Both the position numbers and the translations under genes were made by a program. The notes below the pieces were generated by a model, which did not search any database, was not told the DNA's origin, and saw nothing but the letters and a program-made list of their open reading frames with translations. Shown here piece by piece: positions 39,172 to 49,124 of a stretch of DNA of 64,000 nt. Source of the stretch: Pontibacter oryzae (lineage in GTDB: Bacteria; Bacteroidota; Bacteroidia; Cytophagales; Hymenobacteraceae); NCBI RefSeq assembly GCF_003576375.1, contig NZ_QWGE01000004.1, forward strand, positions 186,001 to 250,000, given 5' to 3'. The first letter of the stretch is position 1. Each line of letters opens with the position of its first letter.

Positions 39172-39216
39172 ACGATATTGCAAACAGAAGATTTCAATTA
39201 AGAACAACATATACAT

Positions 39217-42200
39217 ATGTTTGATTTTTTCGGTAAAACCGTTGCTAAACTATTCGGTACCAAATCCGACAGAGATATTAAAGAGGTATTACCTTATGTA
39301 TCTAAAGTAAATGAGGAGTATGCTAAACTCAGCACCCTCACAGATGACCAGCTGCGCCAGAAGACCTTCGATATAAAGGGCATCATTGATGAGCGCCTGA
39401 AGTCTATTGACGAGAAGATCGCAGCCCTGCATAAGCGTGTTGCCGACGAGCCGGAGCTGAACATTGTGCAGAAGGAGAATATCTTTTCGGAGATTGATGA
39501 ACTGGAGAAGGAGCGCAACAAAGAGCTGGAAGTAGTGCTGATGGAAGTGCTGCCAACTGGTTTTGCCGTTGTAAAAGAAACCGCCCGCCGCTGGAAAGAG
39601 AACGGACAACTGACCGTAACCGCCACGGACCATGACCGCATGATTGCCGCCCGCAAGCCAAACGTGCAGATAGAAGGCGACAAAGCCACCTGGGCCAACA
39701 GATGGCTGGCTGCTGGCAGCGAGATCGTTTGGGACATGTTGCACTACGATGTGCAGCTGATCGGTGGTATTGTGCTGCACCAGGGTAAAATTGCCGAGAT
39801 GGCCACAGGTGAGGGTAAGACATTGGTGGCTACGCTGCCTGCCTACCTAAACGCCCTGGCCCGCCGCGGTGTGCACGTGGTAACGGTAAACGACTACCTT
39901 GCCAAGCGTGACTCTGAGTGGATGGCACCTTTGTTCGAGTTCCATGGCCTGACGATCGACTGCATCGACAAGCACCAACCTAACTCTGAAGCCCGCCGCA
40001 ACGCTTACAAAGCAGATATCACATACGGTACTAACAACGAGTTCGGCTTCGATTATCTGCGCGATAACATGGCCCGCGAGCCACAGGACCTGGTACAGCG
40101 CAAGCACCATTACGCCATGGTGGATGAGGTTGACTCCGTGCTGATTGACGATGCCCGTACGCCACTAATTATCTCTGGCCCGGTGCCACGCGGCGATGAA
40201 CACGAGTTTTACCAACTCAAGCCACGCATTTCTATGCTCGTGGATGCCCAGCGCAAAGTGGTGCAGAACTTCCTGACCGATGCCAAGCGCCTGATCAAAG
40301 AAGGAAACACACAGGATGGCGGCCTTGCCCTGTTCAGAGCTTACCGCGGTCTACCAAAGAGCAAGCCGTTGATCAAGTTCCTGAGCGAAACAGGTAACCG
40401 CGCCATCATGCAGAAAACAGAGAACTTCTACCTGCAGGATAACTCGCGCCAGATGCCGGAAGCCGATGAGCCGCTGTACTTCACCATCGACGAAAAGCAT
40501 AACCAGATTGAGCTGACTGAAAAAGGTGTTGACCTGATTACAGGACAAGGCGAAGATCCGAACTTCTTCATCATGCCAGATATTGGTATGGAGATCGCAG
40601 AGATCGAGAACAACAAAGAACTTGCTCACGAAGAGCAACTGCATGCCAAGGAAAAGCTTATCGCTGATTTCCAGGAAAAGTCTAAGCGTATCCATACTAT
40701 TAACCAGTTGCTAAAGGCTTATACTTTGTTCGAGAAAGATACAGAGTATATCGTAACGCCAGACCATAAGGTGAAGATTGTGGATGAGCAGACAGGCCGT
40801 GTAATGGAAGGCCGCCGCTACTCCGATGGTTTGCACCAGGCTATTGAGGCCAAGGAAAACGTTAAGGTAGAGGATGCCACGCAGACTTATGCCACGGTTA
40901 CGCTGCAGAACTACTTCCGTATGTACCACAAGCTTTCCGGTATGACGGGTACTGCCGAAACAGAGGCAGGTGAGTTCTGGGACATTTACAAACTGGACGT
41001 GGTAGTTATCCCGACCAACCGCCCAATCGCCAGAAAAGACGAGCACGACAAAGTATACAAAACCGTTCGTGAGAAGTATAACGCCGTTGCCGACGAGATC
41101 GTGCAGCTCACAGAGCAGGGCCGTCCGGTGCTGGTAGGTACAACTTCGGTAGAGATATCGGAGCTTCTGAGCCGTATGCTGAAGCTGCGTAACATAAAGC
41201 ATCAGGTACTGAACGCCAAAATGCACCAGAAAGAGGCCGAGGTTGTGGCCGAGGCTGGTAAGCCGGGCACTGTAACCATTGCCACCAACATGGCAGGCCG
41301 CGGTACCGACATTAAGCTTACGCCGGAGTCTAAGGGTGCGGGCGGTTTGGCCATTATCGGTACAGAGCGCCATGAATCTCGCCGCGTAGACCGTCAGTTG
41401 CGTGGTCGTGCCGGTCGTCAGGGAGACCCGGGCTCATCGCAGTTCTTCGTTTCCTTGGAGGATAACCTGATGCGTCTCTTCGGCTCTGATCGTATTGCCC
41501 GTCTGATGGACCGCATGGGCCTTGAGGAAGGTGAGGTAATCCAGCACTCGATGATCACGAACTCTATTGAGCGTGCGCAGAAGAAAGTGGAGGAGAACAA
41601 CTTTGGTATGCGTAAGCGCCTGCTGGAGTACGACGACGTGATGAACGCACAGCGTGAGGTAGTGTACAAGCGCCGCAGAAACGCCCTGTACGGCGAGCGT
41701 CTGGAGCTGGATATCTGGAACATGATCTATGATATCAGCGAGGACGTGATCGTGAGCTATAAAAACATCAGCGATTACGAGAACTTCCAGCTGCATGTGC
41801 TGCGTGTGTTCGGTATCGAGTCTGCCATTACCGAAGATGAGTTTAAGGCTACGCAGGCAAACCAACTGGCCGAGCGCCTGTATAACGAGGCCCTTAACCA
41901 TTACCTGAACCGTAACAAGCAAACAGCGGCGCAGGCCTACCCAATCATTGCGGACATCCACCAAAACCGTGGGCCGATGATCGAGAACGTGGCCGTGCCG
42001 TTTACAGATGGCAAGCGCCAGCTGGCTGCCGTGGCCAACCTGACCAAGGCTTTCGAGTCGCAGGGCTTAGAGTTGATCCGCTCTATGGAAAAGATTATCA
42101 CGCTGGGTACTATCGACCAGGCCTGGACAGACCACCTGCGCGAGATGGACAACCTGAAGCAGTCGGTTCAGAATGCGGTTTACGAGCAGAAAGATCCGCT

Positions 42201-42591
42201 CTTGATCTATAAGTTTGAGTCGTTTGAGTTGTTTAAGCGCATGATCGGTAAGGTTAACGAGCAGACAATTCAGTTCCTGTTCCATGCCTTTATCCCGGTT
42301 CAGGCACCAGAGCAGGTGCAGCAGCCAGTGAGACCGCCAATGGCACCTAAACCTCCAGTGCTGAAAGAGCAAAAGCAGGAAGTACACTCTTCTTTGGAGG
42401 ATGAGTCGGGCCATACTTCTGCCCCAACCGCCGAGCCGGAGAAAATCATGCCTGCCCACTCGCAGAAGCTGGCAGGCCGCAATGAGCGCGTAAGCGTGCA
42501 GTATTCCGATGGCCGCGTGCTGAAGGACGTTAAGTTCAAGAGCGTAGAGGACGACTTGCTGCACAACCGCTGCGTATTACTAGAGGACTAA
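39217..42591 (+). CDS. secA: Protein translocase ATPase SecA
   Basis: 1124 residues, some 200 more than E. coli SecA, as usual in this phylum. Walker A is [14 protein letters not shown] (about residue 195), the DEAD box [20 protein letters not shown], and the second motor domain has [12 protein letters not shown] and [18 protein letters not shown]. Extra sequence sits between the DEAD box and the preprotein cross-linking domain (about residues 330-430). The C-terminus ([15 protein letters not shown]) lacks the cysteine-rich zinc motif that binds SecB and phospholipid in proteobacteria. SecA drives export through SecY (18,390). Confidence 0.98.
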   Translation: MFDFFGKTVAKLFGTKSDRDIKEVLPYVSKVNEEYAKLSTLTDDQLRQKTFDIKGIIDERLKSIDEKIAALHKRVADEPELNIVQKENIFSEIDELEKERNKELEVVLMEVLPTGFAVVKETARRWKENGQLTVTATDHDRMIAARKPNVQIEGDKATWANRWLAAGSEIVWDMLHYDVQLIGGIVLHQGKIAEMATGEGKTLVATLPAYLNALARRGVHVVTVNDYLAKRDSEWMAPLFEFHGLTIDCIDKHQPNSEARRNAYKADITYGTNNEFGFDYLRDNMAREPQDLVQRKHHYAMVDEVDSVLIDDARTPLIISGPVPRGDEHEFYQLKPRISMLVDAQRKVVQNFLTDAKRLIKEGNTQDGGLALFRAYRGLPKSKPLIKFLSETGNRAIMQKTENFYLQDNSRQMPEADEPLYFTIDEKHNQIELTEKGVDLITGQGEDPNFFIMPDIGMEIAEIENNKELAHEEQLHAKEKLIADFQEKSKRIHTINQLLKAYTLFEKDTEYIVTPDHKVKIVDEQTGRVMEGRRYSDGLHQAIEAKENVKVEDATQTYATVTLQNYFRMYHKLSGMTGTAETEAGEFWDIYKLDVVVIPTNRPIARKDEHDKVYKTVREKYNAVADEIVQLTEQGRPVLVGTTSVEISELLSRMLKLRNIKHQVLNAKMHQKEAEVVAEAGKPGTVTIATNMAGRGTDIKLTPESKGAGGLAIIGTERHESRRVDRQLRGRAGRQGDPGSSQFFVSLEDNLMRLFGSDRIARLMDRMGLEEGEVIQHSMITNSIERAQKKVEENNFGMRKRLLEYDDVMNAQREVVYKRRRNALYGERLELDIWNMIYDISEDVIVSYKNISDYENFQLHVLRVFGIESAITEDEFKATQANQLAERLYNEALNHYLNRNKQTAAQAYPIIADIHQNRGPMIENVAVPFTDGKRQLAAVANLTKAFESQGLELIRSMEKIITLGTIDQAWTDHLREMDNLKQSVQNAVYEQKDPLLIYKFESFELFKRMIGKVNEQTIQFLFHAFIPVQAPEQVQQPVRPPMAPKPPVLKEQKQEVHSSLEDESGHTSAPTAEPEKIMPAHSQKLAGRNERVSVQYSDGRVLKDVKFKSVEDDLLHNRCVLLED

Positions 42592-42593
42592 TT

Positions 42594-42633
42594 AAACAGC
42601 AGCCAATATTTTAACCGGTAGTGGCTGCTGTTT
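42594..42633 (+). terminator. Terminator after secA
   Basis: AAACAGCAGCCA (42594-42605) and TGGCTGCTGTTT (42622-42633) form a perfect 12-pair stem with a 16-base loop. The T run is short. Confidence 0.7.
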
Positions 42634-42708
42634 GTGATTATTTATAATAAATGTGATTGGGGAGGTGTTAGGTAAGCATAATTATCTGGCATCTCTCTTT
42701 TTATAAGT

Positions 42709-43371
42709 ATGGCAGGAGAAGAATTAGCATCTTATATAGACCACACGCTGTTGCGCCCCGATGCCACCGAGCAGCAGGTGTTGCAACTCTGCGACGAAGC
42801 ACGTAACTATGGTTTTGCAGCGGTGTGCGTGCCACCGTGCTACGTGCAACTCGCCAAGGATAGGCTGGGCGTAGGTGCGCAGGTAAAAGTAGCCACAGTA
42901 ATCGGTTTCCCGTTAGGCTACCAGCACCCCAAAGTAAAGTTCCTGGAAACCCACCAGGCCATTGCCGACGGAGCCAATGAGATTGACGTGGTGATGAACG
43001 TGTCAGCTTTTAAGTCGGGCAAGTATGAGGCTGTTGAGAATGAGTTAGGCGACCTGGCCAAATTCTGCCACCTGAAAGAGGCGGAGCTGAAAGTGATCAT
43101 CGAGACGGCCCTGCTTACGGATGAAGAGATTGTGAAAGCCTGCGAGCTCTGCGCCAACGCCGAAGTTGATTTCGTAAAAACCTCTACCGGCTTCGCGGCA
43201 GGCGGCGCTACGTTAGAGCACATCAAGCTGATGCGCCGCGTGTTGCCAACTTCCATGAAAATAAAAGCTTCCGGAGGCATCAAAACATTCGCGGATGCGG
43301 AAGCGTTAATCAGGGCGGGTGCCGATCGGTTAGGTTGCTCAGCCAGTATACAAATAGTTACCAATGAATAA
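42709..43371 (+). CDS. deoC: Deoxyribose-phosphate aldolase
   Basis: 220 residues. ASYIDHTLLRPDATEQQV, VIGFPLGYQHPKVK, GANEIDVVMNV and FVKTSTGFAAGGATLEH are the expected blocks; Lys157 (VKTST) should form the Schiff base and Lys186 (IKASGGIK) lowers its pKa. It cleaves 2-deoxyribose 5-phosphate to acetaldehyde and glyceraldehyde 3-phosphate. It is followed by a lipoprotein gene that overlaps its end by 8 bases. Confidence 0.96.
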   Translation: MAGEELASYIDHTLLRPDATEQQVLQLCDEARNYGFAAVCVPPCYVQLAKDRLGVGAQVKVATVIGFPLGYQHPKVKFLETHQAIADGANEIDVVMNVSAFKSGKYEAVENELGDLAKFCHLKEAELKVIIETALLTDEEIVKACELCANAEVDFVKTSTGFAAGGATLEHIKLMRRVLPTSMKIKASGGIKTFADAEALIRAGADRLGCSASIQIVTNE

Positions 43372-43879
43372 GATACTTAACATTGCCCTGGCGCTGCTGC
43401 TGTTGGTTAGCACTTCCTGCGCATCCTCCAAAGGGAAGACCGTGGGCAGCGAGGCTAAAGTAGGTAGCGGCAAAACAGAAAGAGTAGCCGAGGACCTAAG
43501 CCAGTACCGCCCAAAGTATGACGTGCCGGATGCCGCGCCGATAGCACGCGTGGAGCCAACCCACCACGACAATGCCAAAGTGGCCATTCTGATGGATACA
43601 GTAGCCAGCGTAAATAAAAACATAAAGTATGCGCAGGGCTATCGCATTCTAGCTTACAATGGCTCCGAGCGCCAAACCGTTATGAACCTGCGGAAGTCCA
43701 TTATCTCGCGCGTGCCCGATGAAAAGGATTACCTAACGTATCAGCAGCCAAACTTCCGGCTCATGGTCGGGGATTTCTTTAGCAGAGTGGAGGCGCAGCA
43801 GGTGCTGAACCAGCTTTCCGACCTTATTCCTAACGCTCAGATTGTGCAGGACAAGATCAACATCAACAAAAATTATTAA
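43364..43879 (+). CDS. SPOR-domain-like lipoprotein
   Basis: 171 residues. The lipobox LVSTSC (Cys about residue 19) marks a lipoprotein. After a linker, the last 80 residues (YAQGYRILAYNGSERQTVMN through FRLMVGDFFSRVEAQQVLNQL) have the beta-alpha-beta-alpha pattern of SPOR domains that bind denuded peptidoglycan. This match is by pattern, not by a search. It overlaps the deoC end by 8 bases, so the two are probably one transcript, though their functions look unrelated. Confidence 0.72.
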   Translation: MNKILNIALALLLLVSTSCASSKGKTVGSEAKVGSGKTERVAEDLSQYRPKYDVPDAAPIARVEPTHHDNAKVAILMDTVASVNKNIKYAQGYRILAYNGSERQTVMNLRKSIISRVPDEKDYLTYQQPNFRLMVGDFFSRVEAQQVLNQLSDLIPNAQIVQDKININKNY

Positions 43880-43919
43880 TAGTATAGCAGCCGTATATTA
43901 ACGGCATCCCTATAAAATT

Positions 43920-43957
43920 AAAAGCGTTGTGGCCTGCACTGGTTACAGCGTTTTTTT
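43920..43957 (+). terminator. Terminator after the SPOR-like lipoprotein gene
   Basis: A stem of 11 pairs with two G-U pairs (43920-43930 with the ACAGCG arm at 43945-43950 and its T run), followed by T7. Confidence 0.7.
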
Positions 43958-43964
43958 ATTTTTG
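43957..43964 (+). promoter_or_regulatory. -7 box before the M20 amidohydrolase gene
   Basis: TATTTTTG, an exact TAnnTTTG starting at the end of the terminator tail; leader of about 65 bases to the first ATG. Confidence 0.4.
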
Positions 43965-44033
43965 AGTAATCAAATATAAACGTATTCGCTATCACGCCCG
44001 AAGTATAAATGCCTTGATTTCATACATTGAAGT

Positions 44034-45263
44034 ATGAATGCCAGAGAGCGTTACCTCGGTTTAACCATACACGCCATGCCTCTTATCGATAAGATTAAAG
44101 AACTTGCCAAAGCTTACGCCCCCGATACCGTAACGGTGCGCCGCCATATCCACGCCAACCCAGAGCTTTCTTTCGAGGAGCATAACACGGCAGCCTATGT
44201 AAAAGAGGTGCTGCAAAGCTATGGGCTGGAGGCGCAGCCAATGGCCACTACCGGCTTGGTAGCAGTGGTAAAAGGTAAAAACCCGGAGAAAAGAACGATA
44301 GCCCTGCGCGCCGATATGGATGCACTGCCAATTGTAGAGGCGAACGAGGTAGAATATAAATCGAAAAACGAAGGGGTGATGCATGCCTGCGGGCACGATG
44401 TGCACACGGCGTCGGTGCTGGGTGCGGCCCGTATCCTGCAGGAGCTGCGCGATGAGTTTGAAGGAACGGTAAAGCTGGTGTTTCAGCCGGGCGAGGAGAA
44501 GTTTCCGGGCGGCGCTTCCATCATGATCAAAGAAGGCGTGCTGCAGAACCCGGCTCCCGAAAGTATAGTTGGGCAGCATGTCTTTCCGCTGTTGCCTGCC
44601 GGTAAAGTCGGTTTCAGGTCGGGTATGTACATGGCCTCCGCCGATGAGATTTATATTACCGTAAAGGGCAAAGGAGGCCATGCCGCCATGCCGGAAATGA
44701 ACATCGACCCAGTGCTGATTTCCTCACACCTTATTGTGGCGCTGCAGCAGATCGTGAGCCGGCACGCCAGCCCTAAAGTGCCAAGCGTGCTTTCATTCGG
44801 AAAAATAGAGGCGAAAGGCGCAACCAATGTTATCCCGAACGAGGTGAAGATCGAGGGCACCTTCCGGACCATGAACGAAGTATGGCGCAAAGAGGCACAC
44901 CAGAAAATCAAGAAGCTGGCCGAAAGCCTCTGCGAAAGTATGGGCGGCTCCTGCGAGATCGACATCAAAAACGGTTACCCTTTCCTGAAAAACGACCCTG
45001 TTATAACTGGCATAGCCCGATCGGCAGCGGAATCATACTTGGGCGAGGAAAATGTAGTGGACCTGGATTTATGGATGGGTGCTGAGGATTTTGCATACTA
45101 TACCCAGCAAATACCGGCCTGCTTTTACCGCTTGGGCACCCGCAACGAAGCGCGAGGCATTATATCGGGCGTACACACGCCAACCTTCGATGTGGATGAA
45201 GCGGCCCTGGAAACAAGCATTGGCCTGATGGCCTGGATTGCGCTGCAGGAGTTGCAGGCTTAA
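44034..45263 (+). CDS. M20 family amidohydrolase (N-acyl-L-amino acid or hippurate hydrolase type)
   Basis: 409 residues from the ATG at 44034; a second in-frame ATG at 44076 (MPLIDKIKELAKAY) fits homologues better and may be the real start. Metal-site motifs are HACGHDVHTAS, FQPGEEKFPGGA and the distal GVHTPTFDVDEAAL; ADMDALPI and GKGGHAAMPEMNIDP are also conserved. The family cleaves N-acylated amino acids or peptides with a two-metal centre. The N-terminus shows no signal peptide, so it is cytosolic. A hypothetical gene follows 12 bases downstream. Confidence 0.92.
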   Translation: MNARERYLGLTIHAMPLIDKIKELAKAYAPDTVTVRRHIHANPELSFEEHNTAAYVKEVLQSYGLEAQPMATTGLVAVVKGKNPEKRTIALRADMDALPIVEANEVEYKSKNEGVMHACGHDVHTASVLGAARILQELRDEFEGTVKLVFQPGEEKFPGGASIMIKEGVLQNPAPESIVGQHVFPLLPAGKVGFRSGMYMASADEIYITVKGKGGHAAMPEMNIDPVLISSHLIVALQQIVSRHASPKVPSVLSFGKIEAKGATNVIPNEVKIEGTFRTMNEVWRKEAHQKIKKLAESLCESMGGSCEIDIKNGYPFLKNDPVITGIARSAAESYLGEENVVDLDLWMGAEDFAYYTQQIPACFYRLGTRNEARGIISGVHTPTFDVDEAALETSIGLMAWIALQELQA

Positions 45264-45275
45264 GTTTATTAAAAG

Positions 45276-45878
45276 ATGGAGCCAGCTAAAACGCACGAAT
45301 ACCATTTGCCGGCAGGGATGTTCGGTGGCAAGCGGGTTTTGCGGCTGTCGCCGGATATGCTATCGTATGGCCGTGGCAATGCCGGGCAGGAACTTTACGC
45401 CAAGGTCAGGAAAGACGAAATTGCAGACATCAGGCACTCTGTGCAGTGGATCATCTGGTACAGGTTTTATGTTGGGTGCAAATTTAAGATTGATGTAAAG
45501 ACCACAGAAGGTAACATAATTCGGGTACGGTTTTCTGTATACTTCGGGAAGATAAGCCGGTACCAGGATGTGTATGAAGAGATTATCAACCAGATCTGGA
45601 ATTATTACTTAAATGACCTGGAAGTAGCACACTTGCAGCGTTTTTATGCCGGCAAGACCTTAAGTTTTAATGGCGTGCATTTGCAGTTGGCAGGCGTAAT
45701 GCTGGGCAGTGAAACAGCTGTGATCAACTGGGAAGATGTGAAGCTGAAGACGTATGAAAATTACTTTGTAATTTATAAAGCAAGCGATCCGGAGCAACAC
45801 AAAATAATCGAGTTTGAGGCCTGGGAATGTGAAATACTGCTGGGTATACTTGAAACGCTTGTTCAAAAACATAATTAG
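45276..45878 (+). CDS. Conserved-looking protein of unknown function
   Basis: 200 residues with no signal peptide. One short hydrophobic aromatic stretch (SVQWIIWYRFYVGCKFKIDV) lies near residue 55; the rest alternates short beta-like strands, and the pattern around HLQLAGVMLGSETAVINWED suggests a PH-like or DUF-type fold. I do not recognise a family. It lies 12 bases after the amidohydrolase gene and 7 bases before the outer-membrane protein, so it could be cotranscribed with both. Confidence 0.6.
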   Translation: MEPAKTHEYHLPAGMFGGKRVLRLSPDMLSYGRGNAGQELYAKVRKDEIADIRHSVQWIIWYRFYVGCKFKIDVKTTEGNIIRVRFSVYFGKISRYQDVYEEIINQIWNYYLNDLEVAHLQRFYAGKTLSFNGVHLQLAGVMLGSETAVINWEDVKLKTYENYFVIYKASDPEQHKIIEFEAWECEILLGILETLVQKHN

Positions 45879-45885
45879 ACCGTGT

Positions 45886-46683
45886 ATGAAAAAACTATAC
45901 GTTATACTTCTTTCCCTTTTCCCGCTGCTTGCCCAAGCACAAAGTAAAATTAACGCCTCTACTACCATTTGGCCAGCATTTCAGGCTAGCATTGGTACAG
46001 GAGAAAGCGGCGCCGTTTTTTTGCGTACGGATTTGCGGGTAAACACAGACAGTAACTTTAATGACCTGGCAAAGTCTGGCATCTTCAGTAACGTGGAGCG
46101 GGTTGAACTTAGCGCTGGCTACGAGCATGCGCTATCAGAGCATTGGCGGGGTGGGGCGGTTGTACGGTATGCCATTGAGAACTATCCGAAAATTGGTTTC
46201 TACGGATTGTTTATGCGGCACAGCGGCGCCCTGAAAAGTTTATACTTTAACAAGCAGTTGCTGTTCGAGTATGCCAGCCAGGAAGACCAGGATGCTTTTG
46301 GACGCTTCCGGTTGTCGGCTGAGTTGGGCAAGCGCTTACCGCTCGGCGAGAAGTTTATCATCCCAAGTATAGGCTATGAGGCAATGGTGTTATCTGACTT
46401 TGGAAACGGTGAACAAAACAGCGACCAGCTGGAACGCACCATAGACCGTACACGCCTGCGCCTAAGTATAAACTACGAGCTAACCGAAAACCTGCGCATC
46501 AACCCATACTTTATGCGGCAAACAGATTATTATTATGTCGATATCCCGCCAGTATACAATGAACTAGGCGTGCTGGAGAAGCAAGGGTATACTACAAAGC
46601 GCAACCGTATCACCCCAATCATTGGGTTGGAGTTGAAGTGGAGTATTAATGATAAACCCACGACTGCCAGTTTTACCTACTAA
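45886..46683 (+). CDS. DUF2490-like outer-membrane protein
   Basis: 265 residues from the ATG at 45886; a longer frame that begins inside the upstream gene is rejected because it lacks a signal peptide at the N-terminus. MKKLYVILLSLFPLLAQA is a clear signal peptide. The rest alternates aromatic strands (EYASQEDQDAFGRFRLSAEL, FIIPSIGYEAMVLSDFG, YELTENLRINPYFMRQTDYY) and resembles DUF2490 proteins such as the one at 35,256, although with low similarity. It is probably an outer-membrane barrel of unknown role. Confidence 0.72.
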   Translation: MKKLYVILLSLFPLLAQAQSKINASTTIWPAFQASIGTGESGAVFLRTDLRVNTDSNFNDLAKSGIFSNVERVELSAGYEHALSEHWRGGAVVRYAIENYPKIGFYGLFMRHSGALKSLYFNKQLLFEYASQEDQDAFGRFRLSAELGKRLPLGEKFIIPSIGYEAMVLSDFGNGEQNSDQLERTIDRTRLRLSINYELTENLRINPYFMRQTDYYYVDIPPVYNELGVLEKQGYTTKRNRITPIIGLELKWSINDKPTTASFTY

Positions 46684-46836
46684 AACCGGCTATAACTGTA
46701 AATTAGTCAGGATGTTAAGCTAAAAATTGATATTGTAAATGACATTATTTCATGATTTAGAAGGATAATGCGGTTGGTATAGTTTTTACAGAGCCATAAG
46801 TGAAAATCAACTTAATAACTTAAAACGATTAAAACT

Positions 46837-47346
46837 ATGGCACTTACAAGATACAACGGCATGCAGGAGAACATGCCTAACTCATTCAGCTCTATGTTAG
46901 ATAGATTCTTCAACGAGTCTGTAAACTCCAGAAACCTTACCGCGTTTACCCCGCATGTAGATGCCTGCGAAACGGAGCGTGGTTTCGAGATTGAGGCTGC
47001 TTTGCCGGGTGTGAAGAAAGAGGACATCACTATTGACTTCCAGGAAGGCAAACTTACCATTACCGGTGAGCGCAGACTGGAGAAAAAAGAGGAAGGTCGC
47101 CGCTACCACATGTTGGAAACACAGTATGGCTCGTTCAGTAGAACCTTCTACCTGCCAGATAACGTGAACCCGGATAAGATTAAGGCTGAGTTTAACGATG
47201 GCATTTTGCTGGTGAGCATCCCTAAAGACGAGCATAAAACCATGAAGCGCCAGATCACGATCTCGTCGCAAGGCGAGAAAGAGGGCAAAGCGGATAAGAA
47301 GAAAGAGAAAACCGTTGCAGAGAATGGTGAGGCTCAAAAGGCCTAA
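46837..47346 (+). CDS. Hsp20/alpha-crystallin small heat-shock protein
   Basis: 169 residues. The alpha-crystallin domain runs from about residue 38 to 145: TPHVDACETERGFEIEAALP, GVKKEDITIDFQEGKLTITG, YGSFSRTFYLPDNVNPDKIK and the signature AEFNDGILLVSIPKDE. A lysine/glutamate-rich tail follows. These proteins form oligomers that hold unfolding proteins. The 153 bases upstream contain TATAGTTT, which only approximates a -7 box. A good terminator lies 16 bases downstream. Confidence 0.93.
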   Translation: MALTRYNGMQENMPNSFSSMLDRFFNESVNSRNLTAFTPHVDACETERGFEIEAALPGVKKEDITIDFQEGKLTITGERRLEKKEEGRRYHMLETQYGSFSRTFYLPDNVNPDKIKAEFNDGILLVSIPKDEHKTMKRQITISSQGEKEGKADKKKEKTVAENGEAQKA

Positions 47347-47361
47347 CTCAGAAAAATAGAG

Positions 47362-47391
47362 AAAGAGGCCAACACATTTGGCCTCTTTTTT
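47362..47391 (+). terminator. Terminator after the Hsp20 gene
   Basis: AAAGAGGCCA (47362-47371) and TGGCCTCTTT (47379-47388), 10 pairs, seven-base loop, T6 tail. Confidence 0.88.
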
Positions 47392-47524
47392 GTTTATTTA
47401 GAAGTGTCAGTAGTGCAACTATCGGGTTACCACATACTACCGTATAAAGTTGTAGCGTTACTTAGGAGTAATATAGCTGATCATTAATATTAAAAATACA
47501 TAGTAAAAGTTTAAAACTAACTAC

Positions 47525-49015
47525 ATGAAGACGAAACAGTTTATACTTGGCGTTGCGCTTTCGGCCGTTGTAGGTGGTGGTGTGGCTGTGGGTAGCTACA
47601 AAATGTTGGAAGATGAGCAAGTGCTCCAGACAGAGCAGCAGTACCCTAACAATGTACGCTACACCAGCGATATGCGTAGCAGCAATGCCGTAGTGCCCGA
47701 AGGCCTTAACTTTATAAAGGCAGCCTCTGTGTCTACGCCAGCCGTGGTACACGTTATGACCGAGTACAGCGTAAGAAGCTCAGACAGCTATAGCCAAATG
47801 GACCCGTTCCTGCGTGAGTTTTTTGGCGATGGCTTTGGCCAGCGCGTTCCCCGCGGGCCGCAGTTGGGCTCCGGCTCCGGCGTAATCATCGCTTCTAACG
47901 GCTACATTGTTACAAATAACCACGTAATTGATAAAGCAGATAAGATTGAAGTAGTGCTGGACGACAAGCGCAAGTTCGAGGCAAAGCTCGTCGGCACGGA
48001 CCCTACCACCGACATTGCTCTTTTAAAGGTTGAAACCGATAACCTGCCAACCATCCGCTACGGAAACTCCGACGACTTGCAGGTAGGCGAGTGGGTGCTG
48101 GCCGTAGGTAACCCCATGAACCTGACATCAACGGTAACAGCAGGTATCGTTAGTGCCAAGGGCCGTAACATAAATATTCTGCGCCGCAGCGAGGCCAGAG
48201 ACATGAGCATCGAGTCGTTCATCCAGACGGATGCCGCGGTAAACCCCGGTAACTCAGGTGGTGCCCTGGTAAACCTCAACGGTGACTTAGTGGGTATCAA
48301 CACCGCTATTGCCTCCCAGACAGGGTCTTTCGCCGGTTACTCTTTCGCGGTTCCATCCTCTATCGTAAGCAAGGTGGTGGATGACCTCTTAAAGTATGGC
48401 GAAGTGCAGCGGGCGTTGCTGGGTGCCTCTATCCAGGAGATTGATGCGGCCTTTGCCAAGGAGAAAGGCATTAAAACCCTAAACGGTGTTTACATTGCGC
48501 AGATAGCCCAGAAGAGCGGTGCCGAGGAGGCTGGCTTGAAAGCAGGTGATGTGATTACAGCTGTAAATGGCGTGGCTGTAGGCAAATCATCGCAGTTGCT
48601 GGAGCAGATTGCCCGCTACCGCCCTGGCGACAAAGTTAAGGTATCTTATGTGAGAGACGGCAAGGACAGAACTGCCAACGTAACCTTGAAAAACCTGAAC
48701 AACAGCACAGAGCTTGTAAAGCGCAGCGAAGCAAAGGCCGTTTCCTTTGACGGAGCTACTTTTGAGCCGGTAAGCAAACAGGAAATGAGCAAACTGGGCA
48801 TCGATGGAGGCGCTAAGATCTCTGATGTGCGCAACAGTAAGTTCCGGGAAACAGGTATGAAAGATGGCTTCATTATTACGCGCATCGATAAGTATGAGGT
48901 GCATGAGCCAGCTGACGTAGAAAAGTACCTGAAAAGCTTTAGCGGAGGCGTAGTATACATCGAAGGCGTTTACCCTGATGGCCTGAAAGCTTACTACCCA
49001 ATTGGCAAAGGATAA
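47525..49015 (+). CDS. degP: DegP/HtrA-type periplasmic serine protease
   Basis: 496 residues. A hydrophobic N-terminus (MKTKQFILGVALSAVVGGGV) acts as signal or anchor. The trypsin-like domain has His133 (TNNHVIDKAD), Asp163 (TTDIALLKVE) and Ser244 (NPGNSGGALVN). Two PDZ domains follow: one around residues 290-390 (VYIAQIAQKSGAEEAGLKAG) and a more divergent one at the C-terminus (GFIITRIDKYEVHEPADVEK). It degrades or refolds misfolded envelope proteins. It sits between the small heat-shock gene and an aldehyde dehydrogenase, each with own terminator. Confidence 0.93.
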   Translation: MKTKQFILGVALSAVVGGGVAVGSYKMLEDEQVLQTEQQYPNNVRYTSDMRSSNAVVPEGLNFIKAASVSTPAVVHVMTEYSVRSSDSYSQMDPFLREFFGDGFGQRVPRGPQLGSGSGVIIASNGYIVTNNHVIDKADKIEVVLDDKRKFEAKLVGTDPTTDIALLKVETDNLPTIRYGNSDDLQVGEWVLAVGNPMNLTSTVTAGIVSAKGRNINILRRSEARDMSIESFIQTDAAVNPGNSGGALVNLNGDLVGINTAIASQTGSFAGYSFAVPSSIVSKVVDDLLKYGEVQRALLGASIQEIDAAFAKEKGIKTLNGVYIAQIAQKSGAEEAGLKAGDVITAVNGVAVGKSSQLLEQIARYRPGDKVKVSYVRDGKDRTANVTLKNLNNSTELVKRSEAKAVSFDGATFEPVSKQEMSKLGIDGGAKISDVRNSKFRETGMKDGFIITRIDKYEVHEPADVEKYLKSFSGGVVYIEGVYPDGLKAYYPIGKG

Positions 49016-49038
49016 TTAACACCAAGCATACTATACAG

Positions 49039-49068
49039 AAAGCTTCTGCAGCCTTGCAGAAGCTTTTT
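49039..49068 (+). terminator. Terminator after the DegP-like gene
   Basis: AAAGCTTCTGCA (49039-49050) and TGCAGAAGCTTT (49055-49066), 12 perfect pairs, four-base loop, T tail. Confidence 0.9.
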
Positions 49069-49083
49069 TATTTTTTAGCTTTG
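49054..49083 (+). promoter_or_regulatory. Promoter of the aldehyde dehydrogenase gene
   Basis: TTG (49054-49056), a 19-base spacer and TAGCTTTG (49076-49083). The -33 part overlaps the upstream terminator. Confidence 0.5.
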
Positions 49084-49124
49084 TATAAGACCCCTTTCAG
49101 AACTAACCGATAATAGATAAAACC

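Noticed and set aside
40711..41373. Open frame of 220 codons on the - strand inside secA
   Set aside because: Antisense to the conserved SecA motor domain, no start context and no recognisable protein pattern.
44061..44681. Open frame of 206 codons on the - strand inside the M20 gene
   Set aside because: Antisense to the metal-binding motifs of the amidohydrolase, with no protein features.
45814..45885. N-terminal extension of the outer-membrane protein
   Set aside because: It overlaps the upstream gene, and the typical signal peptide begins only at 45,886.
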